A DNA stretch of 64,000 nucleotides from Kitasatospora viridis. GTDB lineage: Bacteria; Actinomycetota; Actinomycetes; Streptomycetales; Streptomycetaceae. The stretch is taken from contig NZ_VIWT01000001.1 of NCBI RefSeq assembly GCF_007829815.1, forward strand, positions 4,369,001-4,433,000, given 5' to 3'. Made by a program: the position numbers and the translations under genes. Of the stretch, positions 15,828 through 25,128 are shown piece by piece; within the stretch, counting starts at the first letter, position 1; the number at the start of each line of letters is the position of its first letter. Below the pieces are notes generated by a model. It had not been told where the DNA came from. It did not search any database and saw nothing but the letters and a program-made list of their open reading frames with translations.

Positions 15828-17786
15828 TCAGTCCTGCTCGGCCACCGCCTGGGCGAACTGCGCCTGGTAGAGCCGGGCGTAGGCGCCCTCGGCCGCGATC
15901 AGCTCGTCGTGGGTGCCCTGCTCGACGATCGAGCCGTTCTCCATCACCAGGATCACGTCGGCATCCCGGATGGTGGAGAGCCGGTGGGCGATCACGAAGC
16001 TGGTCCGGCCGCTGCGCAGCCGGGCCATCGCACGCTGGATCAGCACCTCGGTGCGGGTGTCCACCGAGCTGGTCGCCTCGTCCAGCACCAGGATCGACGG
16101 CTGCGCCAGGAACGCCCGGGCGATGGTGATCAGCTGCTTCTCGCCCGCGCTGACCCCGGTGCCCTCGTCGTCGATCACCGTGTCGTAGCCCTCGGGCAGG
16201 GTGCGCACGAAGCGGTCGACGTGCGCCGCCTTCGCCGCCTCGACCACCTGTTCGCGGGTGGCGTCGGTGGCGCCGTAGGCGATGTTGTCGGCGATGCTGC
16301 CGCCGAACAGCCAGGTGTCCTGGAGCACCATGCCGATGCCGGAGCGCAGCTCCTCGCGGGACATCGCGGCGATGTCCACGCCGTCCAGGGTGATCCGCCC
16401 GCCGGTCACCTCGTAGAACCGCATCAGCAGGTTGACCAGGGTGGTCTTGCCCGCGCCGGTCGGGCCGACGATGGCCACCGTGTGGCCCGGCTCGACCTTC
16501 AGCGAGAGGTCCTCGATCAGCGGCTTCTCCGGGTCGTAGCGGAACGCCACGTCCTCGAAGGAGACCAGGCCGCGCAGCTCGGCCGGGCGCTGCGGGTGCT
16601 CCGGCTCGGCGGACTGCTCCTCGGCGTCCAGCAGTTCGAAGACCCGCTCGGCCGAGGCCACCCCGGACTGGACCAGGTTGGCCATGCTGGCCACCTGGGT
16701 GAGCGGCTGGCTGAACTGGCGGGAGTACTGGATGAAGGCCTGCACGTCACCGATCGAGAGCTGCCCGCTGGCCACCCGCAGCCCGCCGACCACCGCGACC
16801 AGCACGTAGTTCAGGTTGCCGATCAGGAACATCGACGGCTGGATGATGCCGGAGATGAACTGGGCCCGGAAGCTGGTGGCGTAGAGCGCCTCGTTCTCCC
16901 GCGCGAAGACCTCGGCGGCCTCCTTCTGCCGGCCGAACACCTTGACCAGGGTGTGGCCGGTGTACATCTCCTCGATGTGCGCGTTCAGCTTGCCGGTGGT
17001 GGCCCACTGGGCGACGAACTGCGGCTGCGCCTTCTTGCCGACCCGGGCCGCGACGACCACCGAGAGCGGCACCGAGACCAGCGCGATCAGCGCGAGGATC
17101 CAGGAGACCCAGAACATCATGGCCAGCACGCCGATCACGGTGAGCAGCGAGTTCATCACCTGGCCCATGCTCTGCTGCATGGACTGGCCGATGTTGTCGA
17201 TGTCGTTGGTGACCCGGCTGAGCACCTCGCCGCGCGGCTGCTTGTCGAAGTAGCTGAGCGGCAGCCGGGTGAGCTTGGCGTCCACGTCGCGGCGCAGCCG
17301 GTTGACGGTGTTGTTGATCGCCCGGGCGGCGAGGCGGCCCTGCAGGATGCCGAAGGCGGCCGAGACCACGTAGATCAGCAGCACCCAGAGCAGGATGTTG
17401 CCGATCGCGTTGTAGTCCATCTGCTGATTGGGCGTCAGGTGCAGCGACTTCAGCAGGGCGGCCTGCTTGCCGCCGCTGGAGGTGGCCCGGTCCAGCGCCT
17501 GCTGGGTCGGGAAGCGGGGGCCGAGGGCGCCCTTGACGATCAGGTCGGTGACCTGGCCGAGCAGCTTGGGCGCGGCGACCTGGCAGGCCACGCTGAACGC
17601 GCCGAGGACGAGCATGCCCAGGATGATGCTCCGCTCGGCCTTCAGCAGGCCGAGCGTGCGCCGGGAGCTGTTCTTGAAGTCCAGCGACTTCTCGGCGCCC
17701 TGACCGCTCATGAACCGGCCGGGGCCGGCCGGGCCGCGGCGGGCCGCCGCGGCCTGCGAGCCGCCGGGCTTCTGCGGGGTGGTCAC
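15828..17786 (-). CDS. ABC exporter half-transporter (membrane + ATPase), subunit B
   Basis: 652 residues from a GTG at 17786 that overlaps the stop of the preceding half-transporter by 4 bp (GTGA), so translation is coupled. After a Pro/Gly/Arg-rich tail comes a six-helix membrane domain with an unusually long extracytoplasmic loop (GARFPTQQALDRATSSGGK-like region, ~residues 80-125). The C-terminal ATPase has Walker A GPTGAGKTT, Walker B ILVLDEATSSVD with the catalytic Glu, and a divergent signature VSAGEKQ in place of LSGGQ. Together with the partner this is a heterodimeric exporter (multidrug or lipid type). Substrate unknown. Confidence 0.88.
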   Translation of the reverse strand: MTTPQKPGGSQAAAARRGPAGPGRFMSGQGAEKSLDFKNSSRRTLGLLKAERSIILGMLVLGAFSVACQVAAPKLLGQVTDLIVKGALGPRFPTQQALDRATSSGGKQAALLKSLHLTPNQQMDYNAIGNILLWVLLIYVVSAAFGILQGRLAARAINNTVNRLRRDVDAKLTRLPLSYFDKQPRGEVLSRVTNDIDNIGQSMQQSMGQVMNSLLTVIGVLAMMFWVSWILALIALVSVPLSVVVAARVGKKAQPQFVAQWATTGKLNAHIEEMYTGHTLVKVFGRQKEAAEVFARENEALYATSFRAQFISGIIQPSMFLIGNLNYVLVAVVGGLRVASGQLSIGDVQAFIQYSRQFSQPLTQVASMANLVQSGVASAERVFELLDAEEQSAEPEHPQRPAELRGLVSFEDVAFRYDPEKPLIEDLSLKVEPGHTVAIVGPTGAGKTTLVNLLMRFYEVTGGRITLDGVDIAAMSREELRSGIGMVLQDTWLFGGSIADNIAYGATDATREQVVEAAKAAHVDRFVRTLPEGYDTVIDDEGTGVSAGEKQLITIARAFLAQPSILVLDEATSSVDTRTEVLIQRAMARLRSGRTSFVIAHRLSTIRDADVILVMENGSIVEQGTHDELIAAEGAYARLYQAQFAQAVAEQD

Positions 17787-19519
17787 GCCGCCTCCTGCTC
17801 GGTCAGCTGGGAGAGCACGATCTCCCGGTAGGTGGGGTTGTCGGTCATCAGCTCGTGGTGGGTTCCGGTGCCGACCACGGCGCCCTCGTCGAGCACGATG
17901 ATCCGGTCGGCCTCGCGGATGGTGCTCACCCGCTGGGCGACGATCACCACGGTGGCCTCGGCGGTCTCCAGGCTGAGTGCCGCGCGCAGCCGGGCGTCGG
18001 TGGCGTAGTCCAGCGCGGAGAAGGAGTCGTCGAAGAGGTAGATCTCCGGTCGGCGGACCAGGGTGCGGGCGATCGCCAGGCGCTGGCGCTGCCCGCCGGA
18101 GAAGTTGCTGCCGCCCTGGGCGACCGGGGCCTGAAGACCCTCGTCGAGCTTCGAGACGAAGTCCTTGGCTTGCGCGGTCTCCAGCGCGGCCCAGAGCTCC
18201 TCGTCGGTCGCGTCCGGGCGGCCGTAGCGCAGGTTGCTGGCGATGGTGCCGCTGAACAGGTAGGGCTTCTGCGGCACCAGGCCGACGGTGCGGGCCAGCA
18301 GCTCGGGGGAGAGCTGCTTGACGTCGGTGCCGTTGATCAGCACCTCGCCGCCGGTGGCGTCGAACAGTCGGGGGACCAGGCCGAGCAGCGTGGTCTTGCC
18401 GCTGCCGGTGGAGCCGATCACCGCGGTGGTCTCGCCGGGGCGCGCCACCAGGTCGATGCCGCGCAGCACCGGGGCCTCGGCGCCGGGGTAGCGGAAGTCG
18501 GTGCCGCGGAGCTCCAGGTGGCCGTGCGAGCGCAGCTCGGTCACCGGCGCGCTCGGCGGGACCACGCTGGAGTCGGTGTCCAGCACCTCGACGATGCGCT
18601 CGGCGCAGACCTCGGCGCGCGGCACCATCATGAACATGAAGGTGGCCATCATGACGCTCATCAGGATCTGCATCAGGTAGGACTGGAAGGCCGTCAGGGC
18701 GCCGATCTGCATCCCGTGCGGGGCGGCGATCCGGTGGGCGCCGAACCAGGAGACGGCGATCGTCGAGATGTACACCACGAACATCACCGACGGGAACATG
18801 AAGGCCATCAGCCGGCCGGTGCGCAGCGACATCTCGGTCAGCTCGTCGTTGGCGCCGCCGAACCGCTGCTTCTCGTGGTTGTCCTTGACGAAGGCGCGGA
18901 TCACCCGGATACCGGTGATCTGCTCGCGCAGGATCCGGTTCACCGCGTCGATCCGCACCTGCATGCTGCGGAAGGCCGGGCGGAGCTTGCGGACCAGCAC
19001 GCTGACGATCACGCCGAGCACCGGGACCAGGATCACCAGCAGCGCCGAGAGCGGCACGTCCTGGTTGAGCGCCATGATGATGCCGCCGACGCACATGATC
19101 GGCGCCGACACCATCAGGGTGAAGGTCATCAGCACCAGCATCTGCACCTGCTGGACGTCGTTGGTGGTGCGGGTGATCAGCGAGGGCGCGCCGTACTGGC
19201 CGAGCTCCCGGGCGGAGAACCGCTGCACCTGGTCGAAGACCGAGGCGCGGATGTCCCGGCCGACCGCCATGGCGACCCGGGCGCCGTAGTAGACGGCGCC
19301 GATCGAGCAGAGCGCCTGGGCCACGCTGACCGCGAGCATCACCCCACCGGTCTGCATGATGTAGCCGGTGTCGCCCTTGATCACGCCGTCGTTGATGATG
19401 TCGGCGTTCAAGGTCGGGAGGTAGAGCGAAGCTATGGTGGCGATCAGCTGGAGCATCACCAGCGTCAGGATCTGTGGTTTGTAGGGCCCCAGATGGGCCC
19501 TGAGGACTCGGATCAGCAC
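17783..19519 (-). CDS. ABC exporter half-transporter (membrane + ATPase), subunit A
   Basis: 578 residues. The first ~310 form the six-helix exporter domain (MLIRVLRAHLGPYKPQILTLVMLQLIATIASLYLPTLNADIIN at the start). The ATPase has Walker A GSTGSGKTT, the canonical signature FSGGQRQRLAIA and Walker B IYLFDDSFSALD, in which the usual catalytic Glu is Asp. Because ATP sites form between one subunit's Walker motifs and the other's signature, the pair has one degenerate site (this Asp plus the partner's VSAGEKQ) and one active site, the hallmark of asymmetric heterodimeric exporters. Upstream is a 351-bp region shared with fadD. Confidence 0.9.
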   Translation of the reverse strand: MLIRVLRAHLGPYKPQILTLVMLQLIATIASLYLPTLNADIINDGVIKGDTGYIMQTGGVMLAVSVAQALCSIGAVYYGARVAMAVGRDIRASVFDQVQRFSARELGQYGAPSLITRTTNDVQQVQMLVLMTFTLMVSAPIMCVGGIIMALNQDVPLSALLVILVPVLGVIVSVLVRKLRPAFRSMQVRIDAVNRILREQITGIRVIRAFVKDNHEKQRFGGANDELTEMSLRTGRLMAFMFPSVMFVVYISTIAVSWFGAHRIAAPHGMQIGALTAFQSYLMQILMSVMMATFMFMMVPRAEVCAERIVEVLDTDSSVVPPSAPVTELRSHGHLELRGTDFRYPGAEAPVLRGIDLVARPGETTAVIGSTGSGKTTLLGLVPRLFDATGGEVLINGTDVKQLSPELLARTVGLVPQKPYLFSGTIASNLRYGRPDATDEELWAALETAQAKDFVSKLDEGLQAPVAQGGSNFSGGQRQRLAIARTLVRRPEIYLFDDSFSALDYATDARLRAALSLETAEATVVIVAQRVSTIREADRIIVLDEGAVVGTGTHHELMTDNPTYREIVLSQLTEQEAA

Positions 19520-19870
19520 TCGGCCACTCTCGTCATCGTCGGGAGGATTCGCACCCTCATTTTCGTTCTTCTCCCATGTGCGCGAAGGGGTTCGCAGAGG
19601 TGGGCCGGAGCGGGCGCTCCGACAGGCGCGCAGCGGATCTTCGAGCGGTCGGCCGGTGGGCGAACGGCCGTCCGGTCGTGGGCCTGCACCCGCCTCCGGC
19701 TGGCGTGTCAGGCCCCCTTGCCTCTTAACAGTTGGCCCGCTTGGGCCTAGGCTGTCCGCAGTCTTGTTACTCGCCAGTCATTTACTAGCCGGTCAACAAG
19801 CCGTCGGGCGGTCCACCCCCCACATCCGTCCGGCGTCCACCCTCGGCCACCTGGTCCCCCGGAGGTCTCG
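19520..19870. other. 351-bp divergent intergenic region between ABC exporter and fadD
   Basis: No convincing ORF. It must hold the promoters of the exporter operon (leftward) and fadD (rightward). The half nearest fadD is locally AT-richer (CTCTTAACAG; CTTGTTACTC; ATTTACTAG) and includes two direct repeats described separately. The rest is ordinary GC-rich sequence. Confidence 0.6.
19767..19795 (+). promoter_or_regulatory. Direct-repeat operator candidate upstream of fadD
   Basis: TTACTCGCCAGTCA (19767-19780) and TTACTAGCCGGTCA (19782-19795) match at 12 of 14 positions and lie one 15-bp step apart. Each copy is itself an imperfect inverted repeat (TTACT...AGTCA in the first). The spacing from here to the fadD start is ~75 bp. 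TetR-family fatty-acid regulators often use TTACTnnnnAGTAA-like sites, so binding by such a repressor is a reasonable inference. Confidence 0.45.
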
Positions 19871-21784
19871 TTGAGCACAGCGCAGTCCGTCATCGACACC
19901 GACACGATTGCCGGACGCCCGGCCTCCGTGGCCCACATGTTCCTCAGCAGGGTAGAGGCCACACCCGGGCAGTTGGCATACCGGTACCCGGCACCGGTCG
20001 ACGAGCGGGCGGCGAACGCTACCACCGGGGCCGAGCAGTGGCTCTCGCTGACCTGGTCGCAGGCCGCGGACCGGGTATTCGCCATCGCGGCCGGCCTGGT
20101 CGACCTGGGCGTCGAGCCGGAGGAGCGGATCGGCCTGGCCGCCTCCACCCGGATCGAGTGGATCCTCGCCGACCTGGGCGTGATGTGCGCCGGCGCCGCC
20201 GTGACCACCGTCTACCCGAGCACCAACGCCGACGAGACCGGCTTCATCCTGGCCGACGCCGGCTGCCGGGTGCTGCTCGCCGAGGACGGCAAGCAGCTCG
20301 GCAAGGCGGTCGCCGAGCGCGGCGGGCTGCCGGAGCTGGCCACCGTGGTGGTCTTCGACCCGCCGGCCGAGCTGCCCGAGGTCGAGGGGCTCACGATCAT
20401 CACGCTGGCCGAGCTGGAGCGGCGCGGCGCCGCCCTGCTGGAGCGCGAGCCGGAGGCGGTCCGCCGCCGCGTCGAGGCGATCGGCCGCGACCAGCTGGCC
20501 ACCGTGGTCTACACCTCGGGCACCACGGGCCGCCCCAAGGGCGTCCGGCTCTCCCACGACGCCTGGTCCTACCAGGGCGTGGCCCAGGAGGAGAGCGGGC
20601 TGCTGCGCCCCGAGGACATCCACTACATGTGGCTGCCGCTCTCCCACGTGTTCGGCAAGTCGCTGATCGCCGGCCAGGTCAGAACCGGTCAGGTGATGGC
20701 GGTGGACGGCCGGGTGGACAAGATCATCACCAACCTGCCGCTGATCAAGCCGACCATCATGGCCTCCGCGCCGCGGGTCTTCGAGAAGGTCTACAACGGC
20801 ATCGCCGGCCGGGCCCGGGCCGAGGGCGGCGCCAAGTACAAGATCTTCATGTGGGCGGCCAAGGTCGCCCGGCAGTGGGCCCAGGTCACCCAGGAGAACC
20901 GGATCGCCACCGGCCGGGACACCGCGCCGCTCGGCCTGAAGCTGCAGCACGCACTGGCCGACAAGCTGGTCTATGCCAAGATCCGCCAGGCGTTCGGCGG
21001 GCAGATGCGCGGCGCGGTCTCCGGCTCCGCCGCGCTGGCCCCCGAGATCGCCTACTTCTTCGCCGGGGTCGGCGTGCCGGTGCTGGAGGGCTACGGCCTG
21101 ACCGAGACCAGCGCCGGGATCATCGTCAACCGGGTGGAGGACTTCCGGGTCGGCACGGTCGGCGTGCCGTTCAAGGGCAGCGAGGTGCGGATCGCCGAGG
21201 ACGGCGAGATCCTGCTCCGCGGCCCCGGTGTGATGAGCGGCTACCACAACCAGCCCGAGCAGACCGCCGAGGTGCTGGAGTCGGACGGCTGGTTCCACTC
21301 CGGCGACATCGGCGAGCTCACCCAGGCCGGCTACCTGCGGATCACCGACCGCAAGAAGGACATGTTCAAGACCTCCGGCGGCAAGTACGTCGCGCCCAGC
21401 GAGGTCGAGGGCAAGTTCAAGGCGGTCTGCCCGTTCGTCAGCAACATCCTGGTGATCGGCAACGGCCGGAACTTCTGCTCCGCGCTGATCACCCTCGACG
21501 AGCCGGTGATCATGCCCTGGGCGGCGGAGCACGGCGTGACCGGCAAGACCTACGCCGAGGTGGTCACCTCGCCGCAGGTGCGGGCCCTGATCGAGGACTA
21601 CGTGACCAAGCTCAACGGCGAGCTGCAGCGCTGGCAGACGATCAAGAAGTTCACCCTGCTGCCCCGCGACCTGGACATCGAGCACGGCGAGCTGACCCCC
21701 AGCCTGAAGATCAAGCGGCCGGTGGTCGAGCGGGTCTACGCCGCCGAGGTCAGCGAGATGTACGCGGGCGCCAACGAGGCCTGA
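19871..21784 (+). CDS. fadD: Long-chain fatty acid-CoA ligase (AMP-forming)
   Basis: 637 residues, TTG start with GGAGGT 5 bp upstream. The adenylate-forming P-loop YTSGTTGRPKGVRLSH lies near residue 214; GYGLTETSAG and the hinge DRKKDMFKTSGGKYVAP are typical of long-chain acyl-CoA synthetases. The enzyme activates fatty acids to acyl-CoA for beta-oxidation or lipid synthesis, at the membrane surface. The next gene, hemW, follows 56 bp later on the same strand but is functionally unrelated. The upstream direct repeats suggest control by a lipid-responsive repressor. Confidence 0.92.
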   Translation: MSTAQSVIDTDTIAGRPASVAHMFLSRVEATPGQLAYRYPAPVDERAANATTGAEQWLSLTWSQAADRVFAIAAGLVDLGVEPEERIGLAASTRIEWILADLGVMCAGAAVTTVYPSTNADETGFILADAGCRVLLAEDGKQLGKAVAERGGLPELATVVVFDPPAELPEVEGLTIITLAELERRGAALLEREPEAVRRRVEAIGRDQLATVVYTSGTTGRPKGVRLSHDAWSYQGVAQEESGLLRPEDIHYMWLPLSHVFGKSLIAGQVRTGQVMAVDGRVDKIITNLPLIKPTIMASAPRVFEKVYNGIAGRARAEGGAKYKIFMWAAKVARQWAQVTQENRIATGRDTAPLGLKLQHALADKLVYAKIRQAFGGQMRGAVSGSAALAPEIAYFFAGVGVPVLEGYGLTETSAGIIVNRVEDFRVGTVGVPFKGSEVRIAEDGEILLRGPGVMSGYHNQPEQTAEVLESDGWFHSGDIGELTQAGYLRITDRKKDMFKTSGGKYVAPSEVEGKFKAVCPFVSNILVIGNGRNFCSALITLDEPVIMPWAAEHGVTGKTYAEVVTSPQVRALIEDYVTKLNGELQRWQTIKKFTLLPRDLDIEHGELTPSLKIKRPVVERVYAAEVSEMYAGANEA

Positions 21785-21840
21785 GTCACCTCGACCGGTG
21801 CGGCGGCCGGAGCACCGCCGCCGTACCGGACAATGGACCC

Positions 21841-23070
21841 ATGCCCTCCGCACTCCCCGACGGCGAACCCCTGCCCACCGACGGCTCGCTGCCCGCCCAG
21901 GCCCTGTCCGGCCTCGGCGAGCGGCCGTTCGGCTTCTACCTGCACGTGCCGTACTGCGCCAGCCGCTGCGGCTACTGCGACTTCAACACCTACACCGCCA
22001 CCGAACTGCACAGCGCCGGCGCGGTCGCCTCGCAGGAGAACTACGCGAGCCACCTGGTCGGCGAGGTCCGGCTGGCCCGCCGGGTGCTCGGGGACGCCGA
22101 GCTGCCGGTGCGCACCGTCTTCCTCGGCGGCGGCACGCCCACCCTGCTGCCGGCCCGCGACCTGGTCGCGATGCTCGCGGCGATCCGGGACGAGTTCGGG
22201 CTGGCCCCGGACGCCGAGGTGACCACCGAGGCCAACCCGGAGTCGGTCACCCCGGCCTACCTGGCCGAGCTGCGCGAGGGCGGGTTCAACCGGATCTCCT
22301 TCGGCATGCAGAGCGCCCGGCCGCACGTGCTCAAGGTGCTCGACCGCCACCACACCCCCGGCCGGCCCGAGGCCTGCGTGGCCGAGGCGCGGGCGGCCGG
22401 CTTCGAGCACGTCAACCTGGACCTGATCTACGGCACCCCGGGGGAGTCCGACGACGACTGGCGGGCCTCGCTGGAGGCCGCGATCGGCGCCGGCCCGGAC
22501 CACGTCTCGGCCTACTCGCTGATCGTCGAGGAGGGCACCCGCCTGGCCGGCCGGATCAAGCGCGGCGAGCTGCCGATGGTCGACGACGACGTGCACGCCG
22601 ACCGCTACCTGATCGCCGAGCGGGCGCTGACCGGGGCCGGCTTCTCCTGGTACGAGGTGTCCAACTGGGCCACCGACGAGGCCGCCCGCTGCCGGCACAA
22701 CGAGCTCTACTGGACCGGCGCCGACTGGTGGGGCGCCGGCCCCGGGGCGCACAGCCACGTCGGCGGCACGCGCTGGTGGAACGCCAAGCACCCCGCCGCG
22801 TACGCCCGGGCGCTCGCCGAGGGCCGCACGCCGGGCCAGGGCCGCGAGGTGCTGGCCGACGAGGACCGCCGGGTCGAGCGGATCCTGCTCGAACTGCGCC
22901 TGGTCACCGGCTGCCCGCTGGACCTGCTCGCCGAGGCCGGCCGCAAGGCCGCCGAACAGGCCCTGGCCGACGGCCTGCTGGCCCCGGAGGCGTTCGCCGC
23001 GGGCCGGGCCGTCTTGACCCTGCGCGGGCGGCTGCTGGCGGACGCGGTGGTGCGTGACCTGGTGGACTGA
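21841..23070 (+). CDS. hemW: HemW, radical-SAM heme chaperone (formerly oxygen-independent coproporphyrinogen oxidase-like)
   Basis: 409 residues from the ATG at 21841. The radical SAM cluster motif is C39-x3-C43-x2-C46 (CASRCGYCDFNTY), preceded by FYLHVPYC. GGGTPTLLP, the EANPESVTP segment and SFGMQSARPHVLKVLDRHHTPG complete the HemN/HemW core. HemW-type proteins lack the extra residues of true HemN and bind and insert heme instead of oxidising coproporphyrinogen. The location just upstream of the heat-shock genes is typical for actinobacteria. A true oxidase role cannot be ruled out from sequence alone. Confidence 0.9.
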   Translation: MPSALPDGEPLPTDGSLPAQALSGLGERPFGFYLHVPYCASRCGYCDFNTYTATELHSAGAVASQENYASHLVGEVRLARRVLGDAELPVRTVFLGGGTPTLLPARDLVAMLAAIRDEFGLAPDAEVTTEANPESVTPAYLAELREGGFNRISFGMQSARPHVLKVLDRHHTPGRPEACVAEARAAGFEHVNLDLIYGTPGESDDDWRASLEAAIGAGPDHVSAYSLIVEEGTRLAGRIKRGELPMVDDDVHADRYLIAERALTGAGFSWYEVSNWATDEAARCRHNELYWTGADWWGAGPGAHSHVGGTRWWNAKHPAAYARALAEGRTPGQGREVLADEDRRVERILLELRLVTGCPLDLLAEAGRKAAEQALADGLLAPEAFAAGRAVLTLRGRLLADAVVRDLVD

Positions 23071-23087
23071 TTGTCGTTCCACCGTCT

Positions 23088-23636
23088 GTGGACAATCGCA
23101 TGAGCCGGCTGTTCGAGAACTGGGAACCCCCTGAGGGCGTCAAGGCGGAGTTGCTCAGGGGCGAGATCGTGCTCGTCGGTGGGCAGGACGTCGTGCACAA
23201 CCTCGCGGTCACGGAGGTCCAGAACGGCATCCCCGACGCGCGCTGGCACCGGGTCACGACCCAGGACGTTCTCATCCCCAGCGATGGCAGTGAGCCGCAG
23301 CCGGACCTGGTGGTCTGTGATCGTGGTGCCGTTGCGGGCGCAGGGCGGGCTGTGCCCGCCTCCGCCGTCACCCTGGTGGTCGAGGTGGTCTCCAGGAGCA
23401 GCGTCGACCGGGACTACCGCACCAAGCGCCACCTGTACGCGGAGGGCGGTATCCCGGCGTACCTGATCGTCGACCCGCTGAGGGGGGGCTGCGTCCTGCT
23501 CAGCGAGCCGCGGACGGACGCGCCTGGCGGAGAGCCTGACTACCTGTTGGAGCGGTCCGCCGGATTCGGCGACCCGCTGCCCGTCGACGTCCTCGGCCTG
23601 ATCTTGGACACCAGCGAGTTCCAGACCTACTCCTGA
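23088..23636 (+). CDS. Uma2 family (DUF820) putative endonuclease
   Basis: 182 residues from GTG 23088, or 178 from ATG 23100. The PD-(D/E)xK-like fold is suggested by AELLRGEIVLVGG, PQPDLVVCDRG (central Asp), TLVVEVVSRSSVDRDYRTKRHLYAEGGIPAYLIVD (E-V-x-S with the Lys of K-R-H) and a final hydrophobic strand. Uma2 proteins are abundant in Streptomyces and cyanobacteria as singletons; their substrates are unknown. Its 3' end overlaps the convergent DUF3097 gene by 10 bp. It is locally less GC-rich than its neighbours, which may indicate a later arrival. Confidence 0.85.
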   Translation: MDNRMSRLFENWEPPEGVKAELLRGEIVLVGGQDVVHNLAVTEVQNGIPDARWHRVTTQDVLIPSDGSEPQPDLVVCDRGAVAGAGRAVPASAVTLVVEVVSRSSVDRDYRTKRHLYAEGGIPAYLIVDPLRGGCVLLSEPRTDAPGGEPDYLLERSAGFGDPLPVDVLGLILDTSEFQTYS

Positions 23637-24457
23637 CCCCCCGTCACGAAGTCGATCAGCTCCTCCACCTTCCCCAGCAGGGCCGGCTCCAGGTCCTTGT
23701 AGGAGTTCACCGAGGCCAGGATCCGCTTCCAGGCCGCCGGGGTGTCGACGGGCCAGCCGAGGCGGCGGCAGATGCCCTGCTTCCACTCCTCCTCGTAGGG
23801 CACGTCGGGCCAGCCGGGGATGCCGACGCTGGCGGGCTTGACGGCCTGCCAGATGTCGATGAAGGGGTGGCCGACGACCAGCACCGCGGAGCCGGTGACC
23901 TGCGCGGCGATCCGGTGCTCCTTGGTGCCGGGGAGCAGGTGGTCGACGAGGACGCCGAGCCGGCGGCCCTCGCCGGGGGCGAAGGCGGCGACGATGGCGG
24001 GCAGGTCGTCGATGCCCTCCAGGTACTCGACCACCACGCCCTCGATCCGCAGGTCGTCGCCCCAGACCCGCTCGACCAGTTCGGCGTCGTGCCGGCCCTC
24101 GACGTAGATCCGGGACTCCCGGGCCACCCGGGCCCGGGCGCCGGGGACGGCGAGCGAGCCGGAGGCGGTCCGGGCCGGCCCGGTGGGCGCGGCGGCCGCC
24201 GCGGGGCGGACCAGGGTGACCGGCCTGCCGTCCAGCAGGAAGCCGCGCGGCACCATCGGGAAGACCCGGTGCTTGCCGCGCCGGTCCTCCAGGGTCACGG
24301 TCAGCCCCTCGGCGGTCTTCTCGCAGCGCACCACGGCCCCGCAGAAGCCGGTCTCGACCTCCTCGACCACCAGGTCCCGCTCGGCGGCCACCTCGGGCAC
24401 GGGGACGGTCCGCTTCCAGGGCGGGGTCAGGTCGGGGCCGTACTGCTCGCTGCGCAT
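23627..24457 (-). CDS. DUF3097 family protein
   Basis: 276 residues. It matches DUF3097 in overall pattern: an N-terminal SH3-like half (VVRCEKTAEGLTVTLEDRRGKHRVFPMVPRGFLLDGRPVTLVRP), then a TOPRIM-like half (RIYVEGRHDAELVERVWGDDLRIEGVVVEYLEGIDDL...LGVLVDHLLPGTKEHRIA...VLVVGHPFIDIWQAV). The Glu of VEGRHDAE and the aspartates of LVDHL fit a TOPRIM metal site, so a nucleic-acid role is plausible but unproven. It is widely conserved in actinobacteria next to pspAB/htpX, which is the arrangement here (34 bp after pspAB). Confidence 0.85.
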   Translation of the reverse strand: MRSEQYGPDLTPPWKRTVPVPEVAAERDLVVEEVETGFCGAVVRCEKTAEGLTVTLEDRRGKHRVFPMVPRGFLLDGRPVTLVRPAAAAAPTGPARTASGSLAVPGARARVARESRIYVEGRHDAELVERVWGDDLRIEGVVVEYLEGIDDLPAIVAAFAPGEGRRLGVLVDHLLPGTKEHRIAAQVTGSAVLVVGHPFIDIWQAVKPASVGIPGWPDVPYEEEWKQGICRRLGWPVDTPAAWKRILASVNSYKDLEPALLGKVEELIDFVTGGQE

Positions 24458-24491
24458 GACGGTACCTAACCAGACGGACCGTCAGCGCACC

Positions 24492-25076
24492 TCACAGCCC
24501 GGGCGCGCCCCAGACCGGGAACCAGCGGCTGAGGTCCTGCTCGATCCGCAGGTCGTTCGCCAGCATCGCCTTCATCTGGATCTCCAGCGGGCTGTTGCGC
24601 CGCTCGCCGCCGCCGGGCATCGGGGCGAACGGGTAGAAGGTGCCGCGCTTGTAGAGGTAGACCAGGGCGAGCGACTGGCCGTCCGCGTTGCGGAAGCCGA
24701 CCAGCGAGCAGAGCAGCTGCGGCCCGAAGCCGTTGGCCTCCAGCTCGCTGTTGACCGCGTGCAGGTCGTTGACCAGGTCCGGCAGCTCCTCGGGCAGGTG
24801 GCGGGCGAGCAGCCAGGAGTACCCGTAGCCGTCCCGGCTGGCCTCCACCGGCACGCCGCCGTCGCCGGTGTCGGCGTCGAGCAGGGCCCGCACCTGGCGC
24901 TCCACCTCGTGGAACGCGCCGCCCTCCACCGCGGCGAAGCAGACCGACCCGACCCCGGTCGGGGTGAAGCCGGCGGCGGCCTCCAGGGTCAGCGCGGCGG
25001 AGGGGATGCCGAAGAGCTGGTCGAGGTCCGGCTTGACCGGCTTGCTGCGGCCCAGCAGGGCGTCCAGGAATCCCAC
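24492..25076 (-). CDS. pspAB: PspA-associated protein PspAB-like
   Basis: 194 residues beginning MGFLDALLGRSKPVKPDLDQLFGIPSAALTLE, with a conserved middle SLVGFRNADGQSLALVYLYKRGTFYPFAP and the C-terminal LRIEQDLSRWFPVWGAPGL. This pattern is that of the actinobacterial PspAB family, named for association with the phage-shock membrane-stress system. No pspA is present in this window. It lies 52 bp downstream of htpX on the same strand, consistent with a membrane-quality-control operon. The family name comes from memory of annotated relatives; the molecular role is not known to me. Confidence 0.75.
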   Translation of the reverse strand: MGFLDALLGRSKPVKPDLDQLFGIPSAALTLEAAAGFTPTGVGSVCFAAVEGGAFHEVERQVRALLDADTGDGGVPVEASRDGYGYSWLLARHLPEELPDLVNDLHAVNSELEANGFGPQLLCSLVGFRNADGQSLALVYLYKRGTFYPFAPMPGGGERRNSPLEIQMKAMLANDLRIEQDLSRWFPVWGAPGL

Positions 25077-25128
25077 GGATCGTTGCCTTCCGTTCGTGCG
25101 GGTGAGGGGGAGCCGGGTGCGGCGGGGC

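Noticed and set aside
15813..19750. Long + strand open frames opposite the ABC exporter genes
   Set aside because: Asp/Gly/His/Val-rich shadows; the - strand carries two complete ABC half-transporters.
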